The position numbers and the translations under genes were made by a program. A stretch of DNA of 15,957 nt from Cocleimonas sp. (lineage in GTDB: Bacteria > Pseudomonadota > Gammaproteobacteria > Thiotrichales > Thiotrichaceae): the NCBI GenBank assembly GCA_023146675.1, contig JAGLBQ010000219.1:1-15957 (forward strand), given 5' to 3'. Of the stretch, positions 6,503 to 13,437 are shown piece after piece. The notes under the pieces are model-generated. The model searched no databases and was not told the DNA's origin. It worked only from the letters and a program-made list of their open reading frames with translations. The first letter of the stretch is position 1; each line of letters opens with the position of its first letter.

Positions 6503-6559
6503 TTGTTTAAATTTAAAAGTACAATCAAGTGCAAATTCTTTATGGTGTCAGGCTTATGA
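6503..6559 (+). CDS. Putative 18-residue leader peptide ORF
   Basis: A TTG at 6503 lies five bases after a full Shine-Dalgarno sequence, AGGAG (6493-6497). The frame encodes MFKFKSTIKCKFFMVSGL and stops at TGA 6557-6559. That stop overlaps the ATG (6556-6558) of the next gene in the classical ATGA arrangement. The peptide is basic and hydrophobic, with five Lys and four Phe. Because the downstream gene has only a weak site of its own, this ORF may serve to deliver ribosomes to it (translational coupling) or to sense some condition. It is too short to judge by codon use, and chance is possible. Confidence 0.4.
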   Translation: MFKFKSTIKCKFFMVSGL

Positions 6560-7479
6560 ACTTTCACAAAAAAAATGGTACTAGGCGCATGCGTTTTAAT
6601 GGTAAACAATACGCATTACTAAGACTAAAAAACAATTTAGGCATGGGGTTAAGTGATGATCTTCCTCTTCATGTCATTTCTTCATTACGAGGCTTCAATC
6701 TACCTCGTGATATACAGATGACATCTGAGGCAACAGAACAGATAAAATATGAATACCTTGAATATGTTCATTTACTGCGTACTAATGATGAGCTAAATGT
6801 TACCGTTGAGGTTAATTATCCACTCCAAGTATGGAAAGAGAAAATAAATTTACTCTCCTATCTTGAAACCTTACGTGAGCAACTTAGGGATAATTACTCC
6901 ATTCAATCAGCCCAAAATAACCTTTTTGATGAAGCACTGATAAGCGTACGCTTTCAATTAAAAGCAAATTGTACGACCCATATCAAAAGCATGATTGAGC
7001 TATTAGACAATCTTTTATATCAAGAGCATAAAAGGATACTGTCTTACCAAAGTATGAAATATAAAATATCACTGTCAAGACGCCACCAGCAAGCAGGGAA
7101 GTCATTATTACATTACCTTTATAGAGTCATGGAGCATAAAAATCTTAGTGATGATTTAACAGTATCCGTTAGTGAGGCGGCACACCTTGTTACTCTTGAG
7201 TTAAGATTTCCTCGATCCAGAAAAAAGAAAATAAGAGAAGCGATTCACTATTATGGTCTGATACTTAAAGGTGACTTATCAACGAGTCATTTATTTCATG
7301 AAAAAGGACATTGTGCTGATTTATCAACAACGCTAGGTTCCGTCCAAAAACGTATTACCGCTCAAAATGAAATGCTATATGAGACCACTATTGAGTTTCA
7401 TTCAGCTGAAGAGGAAACGGTTTGGTTGCGGGAACATATTGGTAATTGCCTTGCTGATGATGCTTTAATTGCAGCTTAA
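6556..7479 (+). CDS. Hypothetical protein of repeated beta-strand/alpha-helix units
   Basis: I do not recognise this 307-residue protein. It has no signal peptide or membrane helix, so it is probably cytoplasmic. Counting from the ATG at 6556, five similar units can be seen: a strand of alternating hydrophobic residues, about seven polar residues, then an amphipathic helix. They lie near residues 80-110, 127-154, 168-193, 210-237 and 275-299; examples of strands are LNVTVEV, ALISVRF, LVTLELRF and YETTIEF. Such ferredoxin-like units often bind RNA, metals or partner proteins, but no motif points to one. The start is uncertain: GTG 6529 and ATG 6589 are alternatives; ATG 6556 is preferred because it overlaps the stop of a leader ORF with a good ribosome binding site. 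The gene ends 110 bases before ccmA, with no strong terminator between. Confidence 0.75.
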   Translation: MNFHKKNGTRRMRFNGKQYALLRLKNNLGMGLSDDLPLHVISSLRGFNLPRDIQMTSEATEQIKYEYLEYVHLLRTNDELNVTVEVNYPLQVWKEKINLLSYLETLREQLRDNYSIQSAQNNLFDEALISVRFQLKANCTTHIKSMIELLDNLLYQEHKRILSYQSMKYKISLSRRHQQAGKSLLHYLYRVMEHKNLSDDLTVSVSEAAHLVTLELRFPRSRKKKIREAIHYYGLILKGDLSTSHLFHEKGHCADLSTTLGSVQKRITAQNEMLYETTIEFHSAEEETVWLREHIGNCLADDALIAA

Positions 7480-7540
7480 GAAATAACATTAAGATCTTTA
7501 CCAAAAGATCCCCCTGCGCAATATCATTTTTTATTTTGTA

Positions 7541-7549
7541 TGCTATATT
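7541..7549 (+). promoter_or_regulatory. Extended -10 promoter of the ccm operon
   Basis: TGCTATATT at 7541-7549 fits the extended -10 pattern TGnTATAAT at all but one base. There is no good -35, as is common for this promoter type. The start point, about 7 bases past the -10, would fall inside the run of nine C at 7551-7559. The leader to the ccmA ATG at 7589 would be about 33 bases. Confidence 0.42.
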
Positions 7550-7550
7550 G

Positions 7551-7559
7551 CCCCCCCCC
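7551..7559. repeat. Run of nine C at the ccm transcription start
   Basis: Nine consecutive C lie two bases after the predicted -10 box and 30 bases before the ccmA ATG. Homopolymer runs of this length are prone to length change at replication and to slippage at transcription start. It is out of character for this AT-rich sequence. Confidence 0.9.
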
Positions 7560-7588
7560 TGTTGTCTACTGAGAGTGCAGTCCAAACT

Positions 7589-8242
7589 ATGTCCCTTACT
7601 GTTTCAAATCTGCAATGTACCCGTGGTGATCGGCAATTATTCTCAGGGCTTAATCTGCAATTAAGCGCCAAACAATTACTTTTTCTTGAAGGCAGAAATG
7701 GCAGCGGCAAAACAACCTTAATTCGTACCTTATGCGCTTTATTTGTTGCCGACAAAGGTGATATCTTGTGGCAGGGTCAGTCTATTGAAGAACATTTGGA
7801 AACCTACCACAATTCACTTTTCTATCTTGGTCATTTAAATGCTATTAAAGGTGACTTAACCGCATTAGAAAATCTTCGTTTTAACCATACAATGTCAGGA
7901 CAAGACTGCTCTGATGATGAGTTACTGGATGCACTAGAGCGCATTGGTTTGTTTGGCTATGAAGACTATCCTACCCGTCAACTTTCCCAAGGGCAAAAAC
8001 GTCGTGTTGCGTTAGCTCGGCTTATTGTCAATAAATCTCCCCTGTGGATATTGGATGAGCCTTTTGTTGCGCTTGATATTGCAGCAGTTGAATTGTTACA
8101 ACAGATCATCTCCCAGCATATTGAAACAGGAGGAATGGCGATCATCACCACCCATCAAGCCGTGCCGCTCACTGAAGGTAAAGTACAACATCTCAATTTA
8201 GATGACTATGCCGCTACATCAGGAATGGAAAGCTATGTTTAA
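7589..8242 (+). CDS. ccmA: Heme ABC exporter ATP-binding protein CcmA
   Basis: CcmA is the ATPase of the CcmABCD complex, which frees heme-loaded CcmE from CcmC for cytochrome c maturation. The 217 residues carry Walker A GRNGSGKT (35-42), the ABC signature LSQGQ (132-136), Walker B LWILDE (152-157) and the switch His189 in ITTHQ. The sequence LFYLGHLNAIKGDLTALENL is typical of CcmA. I chose the ATG at 7589, because MSLTVSNLQCTRGDRQLFSG matches the family N-terminus. A TTG at 7562 would add nine residues but has only the poly-C run in front of it. The Shine-Dalgarno sequence is weak (GAGAG, 13 bases away). The gene is the first of the ccm operon and overlaps ccmB by 8 bases. Confidence 0.95.
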   Translation: MSLTVSNLQCTRGDRQLFSGLNLQLSAKQLLFLEGRNGSGKTTLIRTLCALFVADKGDILWQGQSIEEHLETYHNSLFYLGHLNAIKGDLTALENLRFNHTMSGQDCSDDELLDALERIGLFGYEDYPTRQLSQGQKRRVALARLIVNKSPLWILDEPFVALDIAAVELLQQIISQHIETGGMAIITTHQAVPLTEGKVQHLNLDDYAATSGMESYV

Positions 8243-8906
8243 CACCTTCTGGATGATTCTAAAACGAGATTTAAAGCTCGCATTACGCCGTCGTAGTGAA
8301 ATTTTCACGGTACTCTTCTTCTTTATTATTGTGGTCAGTCTCTTCCCTTTAGGGGTTGGCTTTAATGAAGCCATGCTGCAACAAATAGCCCCTGGTGTTG
8401 CATGGATTGCAGCCTTGCTTGCCTCCATGCTGGCACTAGAGCGTCTATTTGCCAATGATTATGTCGATGGCACATTAGAACAAATGCTCTTAACCCCACA
8501 GCCACTTTCCATGTTAGTACTGGCTAAAATGACAGCGCACTGGTTATTAACAGGTTTACCGCTAGTGCTAGTCGCACCTGTTGTTGGTATTCTGTATCAT
8601 TTAGAGGCCGAAACCATAGTAACCATGATGTTTATGTTACTATTGGGTACCCCTATATTAAGCATGATAGGCGCAATCGGTGCTGCCTTAACATTAGGCT
8701 TGCGGGGTGGTGGTGTCTTGATTTCTTTGCTAATTTTGCCTTTATACATTCCCGTTTTAGTCTATGGGTCAGGCGCTATTACTGAAAGCACGTTACAATC
8801 TGGCAATATTGAACCGCATATATTGTTATTATCCGCATTTTTGCTACTGTCACTGATATTCTCCCCATGGGCAACCGCGTCTGCCTTAAAAATTTCTCTG
8901 GAATAG
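8235..8906 (+). CDS. ccmB: Heme exporter protein CcmB
   Basis: CcmB is the membrane permease of the CcmABCD complex. The product has 223 residues, the usual size, with an N-terminal WMILKRDLKLALRRRSE stretch on the cytoplasmic side and about six membrane helices. The segment FANDYVDGTLEQMLLTPQPL is highly characteristic of CcmB and lies in the loop that contacts CcmA. The ATG at 8235 gives the standard N-terminus and overlaps the ccmA stop by 8 bases; GGAA at 8227-8230 is a plausible ribosome site. An ATG at 8202 in the same frame would add 11 residues inside ccmA and is unlikely. ccmC follows after nine bases. Confidence 0.95.
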   Translation: MFNTFWMILKRDLKLALRRRSEIFTVLFFFIIVVSLFPLGVGFNEAMLQQIAPGVAWIAALLASMLALERLFANDYVDGTLEQMLLTPQPLSMLVLAKMTAHWLLTGLPLVLVAPVVGILYHLEAETIVTMMFMLLLGTPILSMIGAIGAALTLGLRGGGVLISLLILPLYIPVLVYGSGAITESTLQSGNIEPHILLLSAFLLLSLIFSPWATASALKISLE

Positions 8907-8915
8907 GAAGTTAAT

Positions 8916-9644
8916 ATGTCCGTAAGCTGGTTTAAATACGCTGCACCAATGAACTTTTACCCCTTAGCAGGCAAATTAATTCCATTATTCTGGATATTAG
9001 CCATAGCACTGATAGGCTTTGGGCTCTACTGGGGCTTCTTTCAAACGCCCGATGTATTAAGTGATCAAAAACAATATTACCGTATTATCTTTGTCCACGT
9101 AGCAGCAAGCTGGATGGGGATGTGGCTCTATGCAATGATGGTTTTCTGGGGCTTGGTTGGACTCGTTTTTAATACCCGCTTATCGTTTATGATGGCGCAA
9201 GCAACCTCTGTGACAGGTGCGTTAATGGCCTTTATCGCATTAGCTTCAGGCGCTGTATGGGGTAAAGTTAGCTGGGGAACATGGTGGGATTGGGATCCTC
9301 GTTTAACCATGTCGCTTATTTTAATGTTCCTTTATATTGGCTATATCGCCCTGCATTCTGCAATTGATAATTCTCGTCGTGCCGATAAAGCCTCTGCGGT
9401 ACTATCCTTGGTAGGATTAGCCATTGTTCCTGTGATTTATTACTCCGTTAACTGTCCTAATCCTAATGAATGTGGCTCCTTGCATCAAGAATCCTCCTTT
9501 AAAGGCGTTGAATCCAATATATTATTAGCCATGTTGGTGACAGCTTTGGGCTTTTGGATGTATAGCTTTGCAACTATCTTAATGCGGGTACGTAATATTA
9601 TTCTCGAAAGAGACATGAATACAAAATGGGTGTCAAAATTATGA
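8916..9644 (+). CDS. ccmC: Heme handling protein CcmC
   Basis: CcmC receives heme at the outer face of the inner membrane and passes it to CcmE. The 242-residue protein has six predicted membrane helices and the heme-binding WWD motif SWGTWWDWDPRLT at 119-131. The two conserved periplasmic His ligands are His61 (IIFVHVAASWMG) and His190 (SLHQESS). The loop before His190 is unusual: most CcmC proteins read close to SVxWWNTLHQ, but here it is SVNCPNPNECGSLHQ. It therefore lacks the WW pair, is longer, and has two Cys (180 and 186) six residues apart on the periplasmic side. The gene has a GGAAG site nine bases before it and overlaps ccmD by 4 bases (ATGA). Confidence 0.95.
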   Translation: MSVSWFKYAAPMNFYPLAGKLIPLFWILAIALIGFGLYWGFFQTPDVLSDQKQYYRIIFVHVAASWMGMWLYAMMVFWGLVGLVFNTRLSFMMAQATSVTGALMAFIALASGAVWGKVSWGTWWDWDPRLTMSLILMFLYIGYIALHSAIDNSRRADKASAVLSLVGLAIVPVIYYSVNCPNPNECGSLHQESSFKGVESNILLAMLVTALGFWMYSFATILMRVRNIILERDMNTKWVSKL

Positions 9645-9820
9645 GTGAATTTTTTTATATGGGTGGCTATGGCTATCATGTATGGGGAATTATGTTGTTA
9701 GCGCTGGTTATTATGCTAGTCGAATCCCTTAGTTTAAAACGACAGCAAAAAGCCTTGTTGCAACGTATTCAACGTAATAAACGTATTCAAAAAAACAAAG
9801 AAAAATTTTTGCAGATTTGA
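9641..9820 (+). CDS. ccmD: Heme exporter small subunit CcmD
   Basis: CcmD is a small single-span membrane protein that helps release holo-CcmE from CcmABC. The 59 residues start MSEFFYMGGYGYHVWG, a typical CcmD opening with aromatic residues and Gly. A single membrane helix follows at about 13-31, then a basic tail (KRQQKALLQRIQRNKR) on the cytoplasmic side. The start is the ATG at 9641, which overlaps the ccmC stop in an ATGA; an ATG at 9626 would add five residues. Sequence identity in this family is low, but position, size and topology agree. Confidence 0.92.
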   Translation: MSEFFYMGGYGYHVWGIMLLALVIMLVESLSLKRQQKALLQRIQRNKRIQKNKEKFLQI

Positions 9821-9877
9821 TTTATTTGGATATCAATACTCTAGATAAAAATTTTATTCCTTAATGGGAGATAGCAA

Positions 9878-10327
9878 ATGAAAGCAAGACAAAAACGATT
9901 AATTTTTGTTTTATTGGGGGTAGTGGCAGTCATCGGTGCTTCCTTTCTAATTAACAAAGCAATGCAAGGCAACTTTTATAAGCTATACACACCGCAAGAG
10001 GTGTTAGCAGGTGAAGTGCCAACAGGACAAACAATTCGCATTGGCGGGCTAGTAAAAGAAGGCAGCCTTAAACGCAGTGATACTGAATTAGAAGCACGTT
10101 TTGTCGTATTGGATAAACATAAAAACGAAGTCACTATTGTTACCAATAAAATTCTCCCTGATTTATTTAAAGAAGGTAAAAGCCAGATAGCACGCGGCAT
10201 ACTCAAAGCAGATGGTATTTTTTATGCAGAAGAAGTATTAGCTAAGCATGATGCGAACTATATGCCAGAAGAAATGAAAGATATTGTTACCGAACAGCAC
10301 ACACCAGTGAAGGATGGGGTTAAATAA
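9878..10327 (+). CDS. ccmE: Heme chaperone CcmE
   Basis: CcmE is a membrane-anchored periplasmic protein that binds heme covalently through a His and carries it to CcmF. The 149 residues have a basic N-terminus, one membrane helix (8-26), and the OB-fold domain with FYKLYTPQEVLAGE, RIGGLVKEGSLKR and ILPDLFKEGKSQIARG. The heme-binding His124 and Tyr128 are in VLAKHDANYMPEE. The stretch VTIVTNKILPDLF replaces the more common VxYxGILPDLF, a mild departure. A full site GGGAG (9866-9870) precedes the ATG by seven bases. The stop overlaps the ccmF start in TAATG. Confidence 0.96.
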   Translation: MKARQKRLIFVLLGVVAVIGASFLINKAMQGNFYKLYTPQEVLAGEVPTGQTIRIGGLVKEGSLKRSDTELEARFVVLDKHKNEVTIVTNKILPDLFKEGKSQIARGILKADGIFYAEEVLAKHDANYMPEEMKDIVTEQHTPVKDGVK

Positions 10328-12294
10328 TGATTCCAGAGATTGGACATTTTGCATTAATTATTACGCTCGCCATTGCCATTGTTCAGGCAATCTTCCCGAT
10401 ACTCGGGGTTAGCTTAAATAAACCACAATGGGTAGCCTTAGCAAGGCCCACCGCACGTGCACAGTTTTTATTTGTTAGCATTTCCTTTGCGTGTCTACTC
10501 TATGCTTTTGTTACTAGTGATTTTTCCGTTAAGTTAGTAGCAAATAATTCCCACACCCAGATGCCGCTCATCTACAAGGTGTCGTCACTATGGGGCAATC
10601 ATGAAGGCTCTTTATTACTTTGGTCTTTGATATTGGCAGGTTGGGGTTTAGCGGTTTCAATTTTTAGCCGTAGCATACCGCCAGTGATGTTAGCGCGGGT
10701 TATGAGTGTTATGGGTATGGTTGCTATTGGGTTTTTACTCTTCCTAATTGTAACCTCAAATCCATTTGAGCGTTTACCTTTCCCTCCTGTTGAAGGACGT
10801 ACGCTCAATCCCTTATTGCAAGATTTCGGTTTAGCCGTCCATCCACCCATGTTGTATATGGGCTATGTTGGCTTTTCTGTTGCCTTTTCCTTTGCTATTG
10901 CCGCCATGCTTGGTGGTAAGCTTGATGCGGCTTGGGCGCGTTGGGCAAGACCTTGGACAAATATTGCATGGATATTCCTCACAGGTGGTATTACCTTGGG
11001 GAGCTGGTGGGCTTACTATGAGCTTGGCTGGGGCGGTTGGTGGTTCTGGGATCCTGTTGAAAACTCATCGTTATTACCTTGGATCGCAGGAACCGCATTA
11101 GTCCATTCACTTGCAGTGACGGAAAAAAGGGCTGCCTTTAAATCATGGACCGTTTTACTTGCAATACTGGCTTTCTCACTGAGTTTATTAGGTACTTTTT
11201 TAGTCCGTTCTGGTGTACTAACATCGGTACACTCATTCGCTGCTGATCCTGAGCGCGGTCTCTTTATCTTAATCTTCCTTGGTGTGGTGATTGGTGGTTC
11301 GTTAACCTTGTATGCCGCGAGAGCGCCCAAGCTACAATCAACAGGACGCTTTGATTTAGTCTCACGAGAAGTCGGTCTATTGGTTAACAATGTAACCTTA
11401 GCAATTTTAACCCTAACCGTGTTACTCGGAACACTTTACCCCTTGATTATTGATGCACTGGGGTCAGGTAAAATATCCGTAGGACCTCCCTATTTTAATA
11501 ATATTTCCATTCCTTTAGGCACCGTTTTATTTTTATCCATGGGTGTTGGCTTGTTTTTACGTTGGAAAAAAGACAGCCCCGAACGCTTGATGAAAAAATT
11601 ACTCCTACCTGCCAACCTTGCCATAATTATTGCTATCTTTGCGCCGATGTTTTTTGGCAAAGAGTTTAGTTGGCGTGTTTCATTAGGCTTATTACTTGCA
11701 AGCTGGGTTGCACTAACCGCACTCATCTGGTTTGCCGCGCAAGGTCGCTCCCTCTTTGTAAAGCCATTATCCGCTTGGGGGGCGATGTTGGGACATGTTG
11801 GCATGGCTGTTGCCGTTACTGGTATTACCTTAACCTCCATGTACAGCACCGAAAAAGATGTGCGCTTAGAGCTAAATAGTAGTTATGAAGTGGCAGGCTA
11901 TGCCTTTAAATTCATTAAAATGGAAGATCGTAAAGGCGAAAATTTCACTGCAACACGTGCAACGGTTGATATTAGCAAAGAAGGAAAATCCTTTATTACC
12001 CTGTACCCAGAAAAACGGAACTATGGTCCTGGCACCATGCCAATGACTGAAGCAGGCATTGACCCTGGTTTTTTCCGTGATCTTTTTATTGCTTTGGGTG
12101 AGCCACTTGGCAAAGATGCATGGAGCTTCCGCATTTATCACAAACCTTTTGTACGCTGGATCTGGCTTGGTGGTATTTTGATTGCATTAGGTGGTTTATT
12201 GGCAGCGTTTGATGGACGTTATCGACGCACCCGCAAAGTGTTTTTAAAAGAGAAAGCAAATAGGCAGACAAGTAATAAAGGTGCTGCAGCATGA
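10327..12294 (+). CDS. ccmF: Cytochrome c heme lyase subunit CcmF
   Basis: CcmF takes heme from holo-CcmE, reduces it and, with CcmH, attaches it to the CXXCH motif of apocytochrome c at the periplasmic side. The 655-residue length is normal. The N-terminal part has KVSSLWGNHEGSLLLW and NPLLQDFGLAVHPPMLYMGY, with periplasmic His residues that ligate heme. The WWD motif is at 235-246 (WGGWWFWDPVEN), followed by TALVHSLAVTEKR and LLGTFLVRSGVLTSVHSF, both strongly conserved. About 14-15 membrane helices are visible, and a periplasmic domain lies before the last helix. It overlaps ccmE by one base and ccmG by four (ATGA). No departure from the family was seen. Confidence 0.97.
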   Translation: MIPEIGHFALIITLAIAIVQAIFPILGVSLNKPQWVALARPTARAQFLFVSISFACLLYAFVTSDFSVKLVANNSHTQMPLIYKVSSLWGNHEGSLLLWSLILAGWGLAVSIFSRSIPPVMLARVMSVMGMVAIGFLLFLIVTSNPFERLPFPPVEGRTLNPLLQDFGLAVHPPMLYMGYVGFSVAFSFAIAAMLGGKLDAAWARWARPWTNIAWIFLTGGITLGSWWAYYELGWGGWWFWDPVENSSLLPWIAGTALVHSLAVTEKRAAFKSWTVLLAILAFSLSLLGTFLVRSGVLTSVHSFAADPERGLFILIFLGVVIGGSLTLYAARAPKLQSTGRFDLVSREVGLLVNNVTLAILTLTVLLGTLYPLIIDALGSGKISVGPPYFNNISIPLGTVLFLSMGVGLFLRWKKDSPERLMKKLLLPANLAIIIAIFAPMFFGKEFSWRVSLGLLLASWVALTALIWFAAQGRSLFVKPLSAWGAMLGHVGMAVAVTGITLTSMYSTEKDVRLELNSSYEVAGYAFKFIKMEDRKGENFTATRATVDISKEGKSFITLYPEKRNYGPGTMPMTEAGIDPGFFRDLFIALGEPLGKDAWSFRIYHKPFVRWIWLGGILIALGGLLAAFDGRYRRTRKVFLKEKANRQTSNKGAAA

Positions 12295-12842
12295 AAAAAA
12301 CGCATTTAATACCATTGGTTGTTTTTACCTTACTGGCATTATTGCTGTATCGAGGCTTGAGCTTAAATTCAAGAAATATCCCCTCACCCTTTATAGGAAA
12401 ACCAGCCCCTGCCTTTGATCTGCCACGCTTGTATCAAAAAGATCAACGTATCTCTGTTGAAAGCATGAAAGGCAAAGTGTGGGTCATGAATGTATTTGCT
12501 TCATGGTGTGTCTCCTGCCGTGCAGAGCATGTGGTGTTAACCAATTTTATTCGCAATCATAAAGTACCCACCGTCGGTTTAAACTATAAAGACTACGGCA
12601 CTGAAGATTATGGTGAAGAGGTTCTTAGCTGGTTAGCACAATTAGGGAATCCTTACTCTGCGATTGCCGTTGATACAGAAGGGCGCACAGGAATTGACTA
12701 TGGTGTCTACGGTGTACCTGAAAGCTTTGTTATCGATAAAAAAGGTATTATTCGCTATAAATTTACGGGCCCTGTTGATCAAAAGGCTGTGATTGAAACA
12801 CTGGTTCCATTGATCTTAAAACTACGTGAGGAACCTGCCTAA
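12291..12842 (+). CDS. ccmG: Thiol:disulfide interchange protein CcmG/DsbE
   Basis: CcmG is a membrane-tethered thioredoxin-like protein that reduces the disulfide of apocytochrome c (directly or via CcmH) before heme ligation. The 183 residues have one N-terminal membrane anchor (7-20), the family motif GKPAPAFDLPRL, and the active site WCVSC at 72-76 in FASWCVSCRAEH. The acidic insert common to CcmG is present as NYKDYGTEDYGEEVLSWL, and the cis-Pro loop is GVPE at 141-144. The gene overlaps ccmF by four bases and touches ccmH by one base in TAATG. Confidence 0.97.
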   Translation: MKKTHLIPLVVFTLLALLLYRGLSLNSRNIPSPFIGKPAPAFDLPRLYQKDQRISVESMKGKVWVMNVFASWCVSCRAEHVVLTNFIRNHKVPTVGLNYKDYGTEDYGEEVLSWLAQLGNPYSAIAVDTEGRTGIDYGVYGVPESFVIDKKGIIRYKFTGPVDQKAVIETLVPLILKLREEPA

Positions 12843-13300
12843 TGAAGCAATCCATTCGACTCTTTTTACTCAGCTTCTTTATTGCTCTACCGTTTACGCT
12901 TTATGCAGGAAGTATTGAAACCTATACATTCAAAACCCCTGAGCAAGAGGCTATTTATAAAGGGCTAGTCAAAGAACTACGCTGTCTAGTTTGCCAAAAT
13001 CAAGATATTGCTGACTCCAATGCAGAACTAGCCCAAGACCTACGTCGTCAAACCTATGAAATGATTACAGCGGGTAAATCCCGTGATGATGTGGTTGATT
13101 ATATGGTGTTGCGTTACGGGGACTTTGTTTTATACCGCCCTCCCTTCAAAATGAAAACCCTCTTACTCTGGGTTGGACCTCCGCTATTTTTATTACTTAG
13201 CCTGTTCTTCTTAGTTAAATTTTTACGCAATCGACCCAAGACTGCTGAAATTGAACTTGATAAAAAACAGCGCAAATCAATGCGTAATTTATTAAAGTAA
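12842..13300 (+). CDS. ccmH: Cytochrome c maturation protein CcmH (short form)
   Basis: CcmH is the periplasmic, membrane-anchored thiol protein that works with CcmG and CcmF on the apocytochrome. The 152 residues contain a signal peptide (hydrophobic 6-20, cleavage after LYA22), the active motif LRCLVCQNQ with C48 and C51, then DLRRQ, RYGDFVLYRPP, and a C-terminal membrane helix at about 105-125 followed by a basic tail. This is the short form; the C-terminal half found fused in E. coli CcmH is the separate ccmI here. A 137-base gap with two hairpin elements follows. Confidence 0.96.
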   Translation: MKQSIRLFLLSFFIALPFTLYAGSIETYTFKTPEQEAIYKGLVKELRCLVCQNQDIADSNAELAQDLRRQTYEMITAGKSRDDVVDYMVLRYGDFVLYRPPFKMKTLLLWVGPPLFLLLSLFFLVKFLRNRPKTAEIELDKKQRKSMRNLLK

Positions 13301-13333
13301 ACTTTTCTTATGAAAAATTTACAACTTAGAATG

Positions 13334-13365
13334 TAGGGTCGACAGAGCTTACGGAACCAACCCTA
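13334..13365. repeat. Degenerate GTAGGGT-type palindromic element
   Basis: TAGGGT (13334-13339) and ACCCTA (13360-13365) bracket a 20-base centre that includes TTACGGAACC. The frame GTAGGGT...ACCCTA with a GGAAC-like core resembles the short dispersed palindromes that I recall as common between genes in several gammaproteobacteria and cyanobacteria. No other copy occurs in this window, so the class is a guess. Confidence 0.35.
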
Positions 13366-13378
13366 TAAAATATAAACT

Positions 13379-13404
13379 CATTCTCATGCGCCAGCATGAG
13401 AATG
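13379..13404. repeat. Perfect 11-bp hairpin between ccmH and ccmI
   Basis: CATTCTCATGC (13379-13389) and GCATGAGAATG (13394-13404) pair perfectly around the 4-base loop GCCA. No T run follows, so it should not terminate transcription. It sits 34 bases before the ccmI start and may protect or trim the upstream mRNA, or attenuate read-through to ccmI. Confidence 0.8.
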
Positions 13405-13437
13405 CATCGTCAGATGCTACTTGCAGGAACTTAATCA

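Noticed and set aside
7493..7510. GATCTTT/AAAGATC hairpin as a terminator between the repeat-protein gene and ccmA
   Set aside because: The stem is short and AT-rich and is followed by C and G bases rather than a T run.
11016..11390. Minus-strand frame of 124 codons inside ccmF
   Set aside because: It lies opposite highly conserved CcmF coding sequence, including the WWD motif, and has no family resemblance.
11490..11849. Minus-strand frame of 119 codons inside ccmF
   Set aside because: Antisense shadow of ccmF with no promoter or ribosome site.
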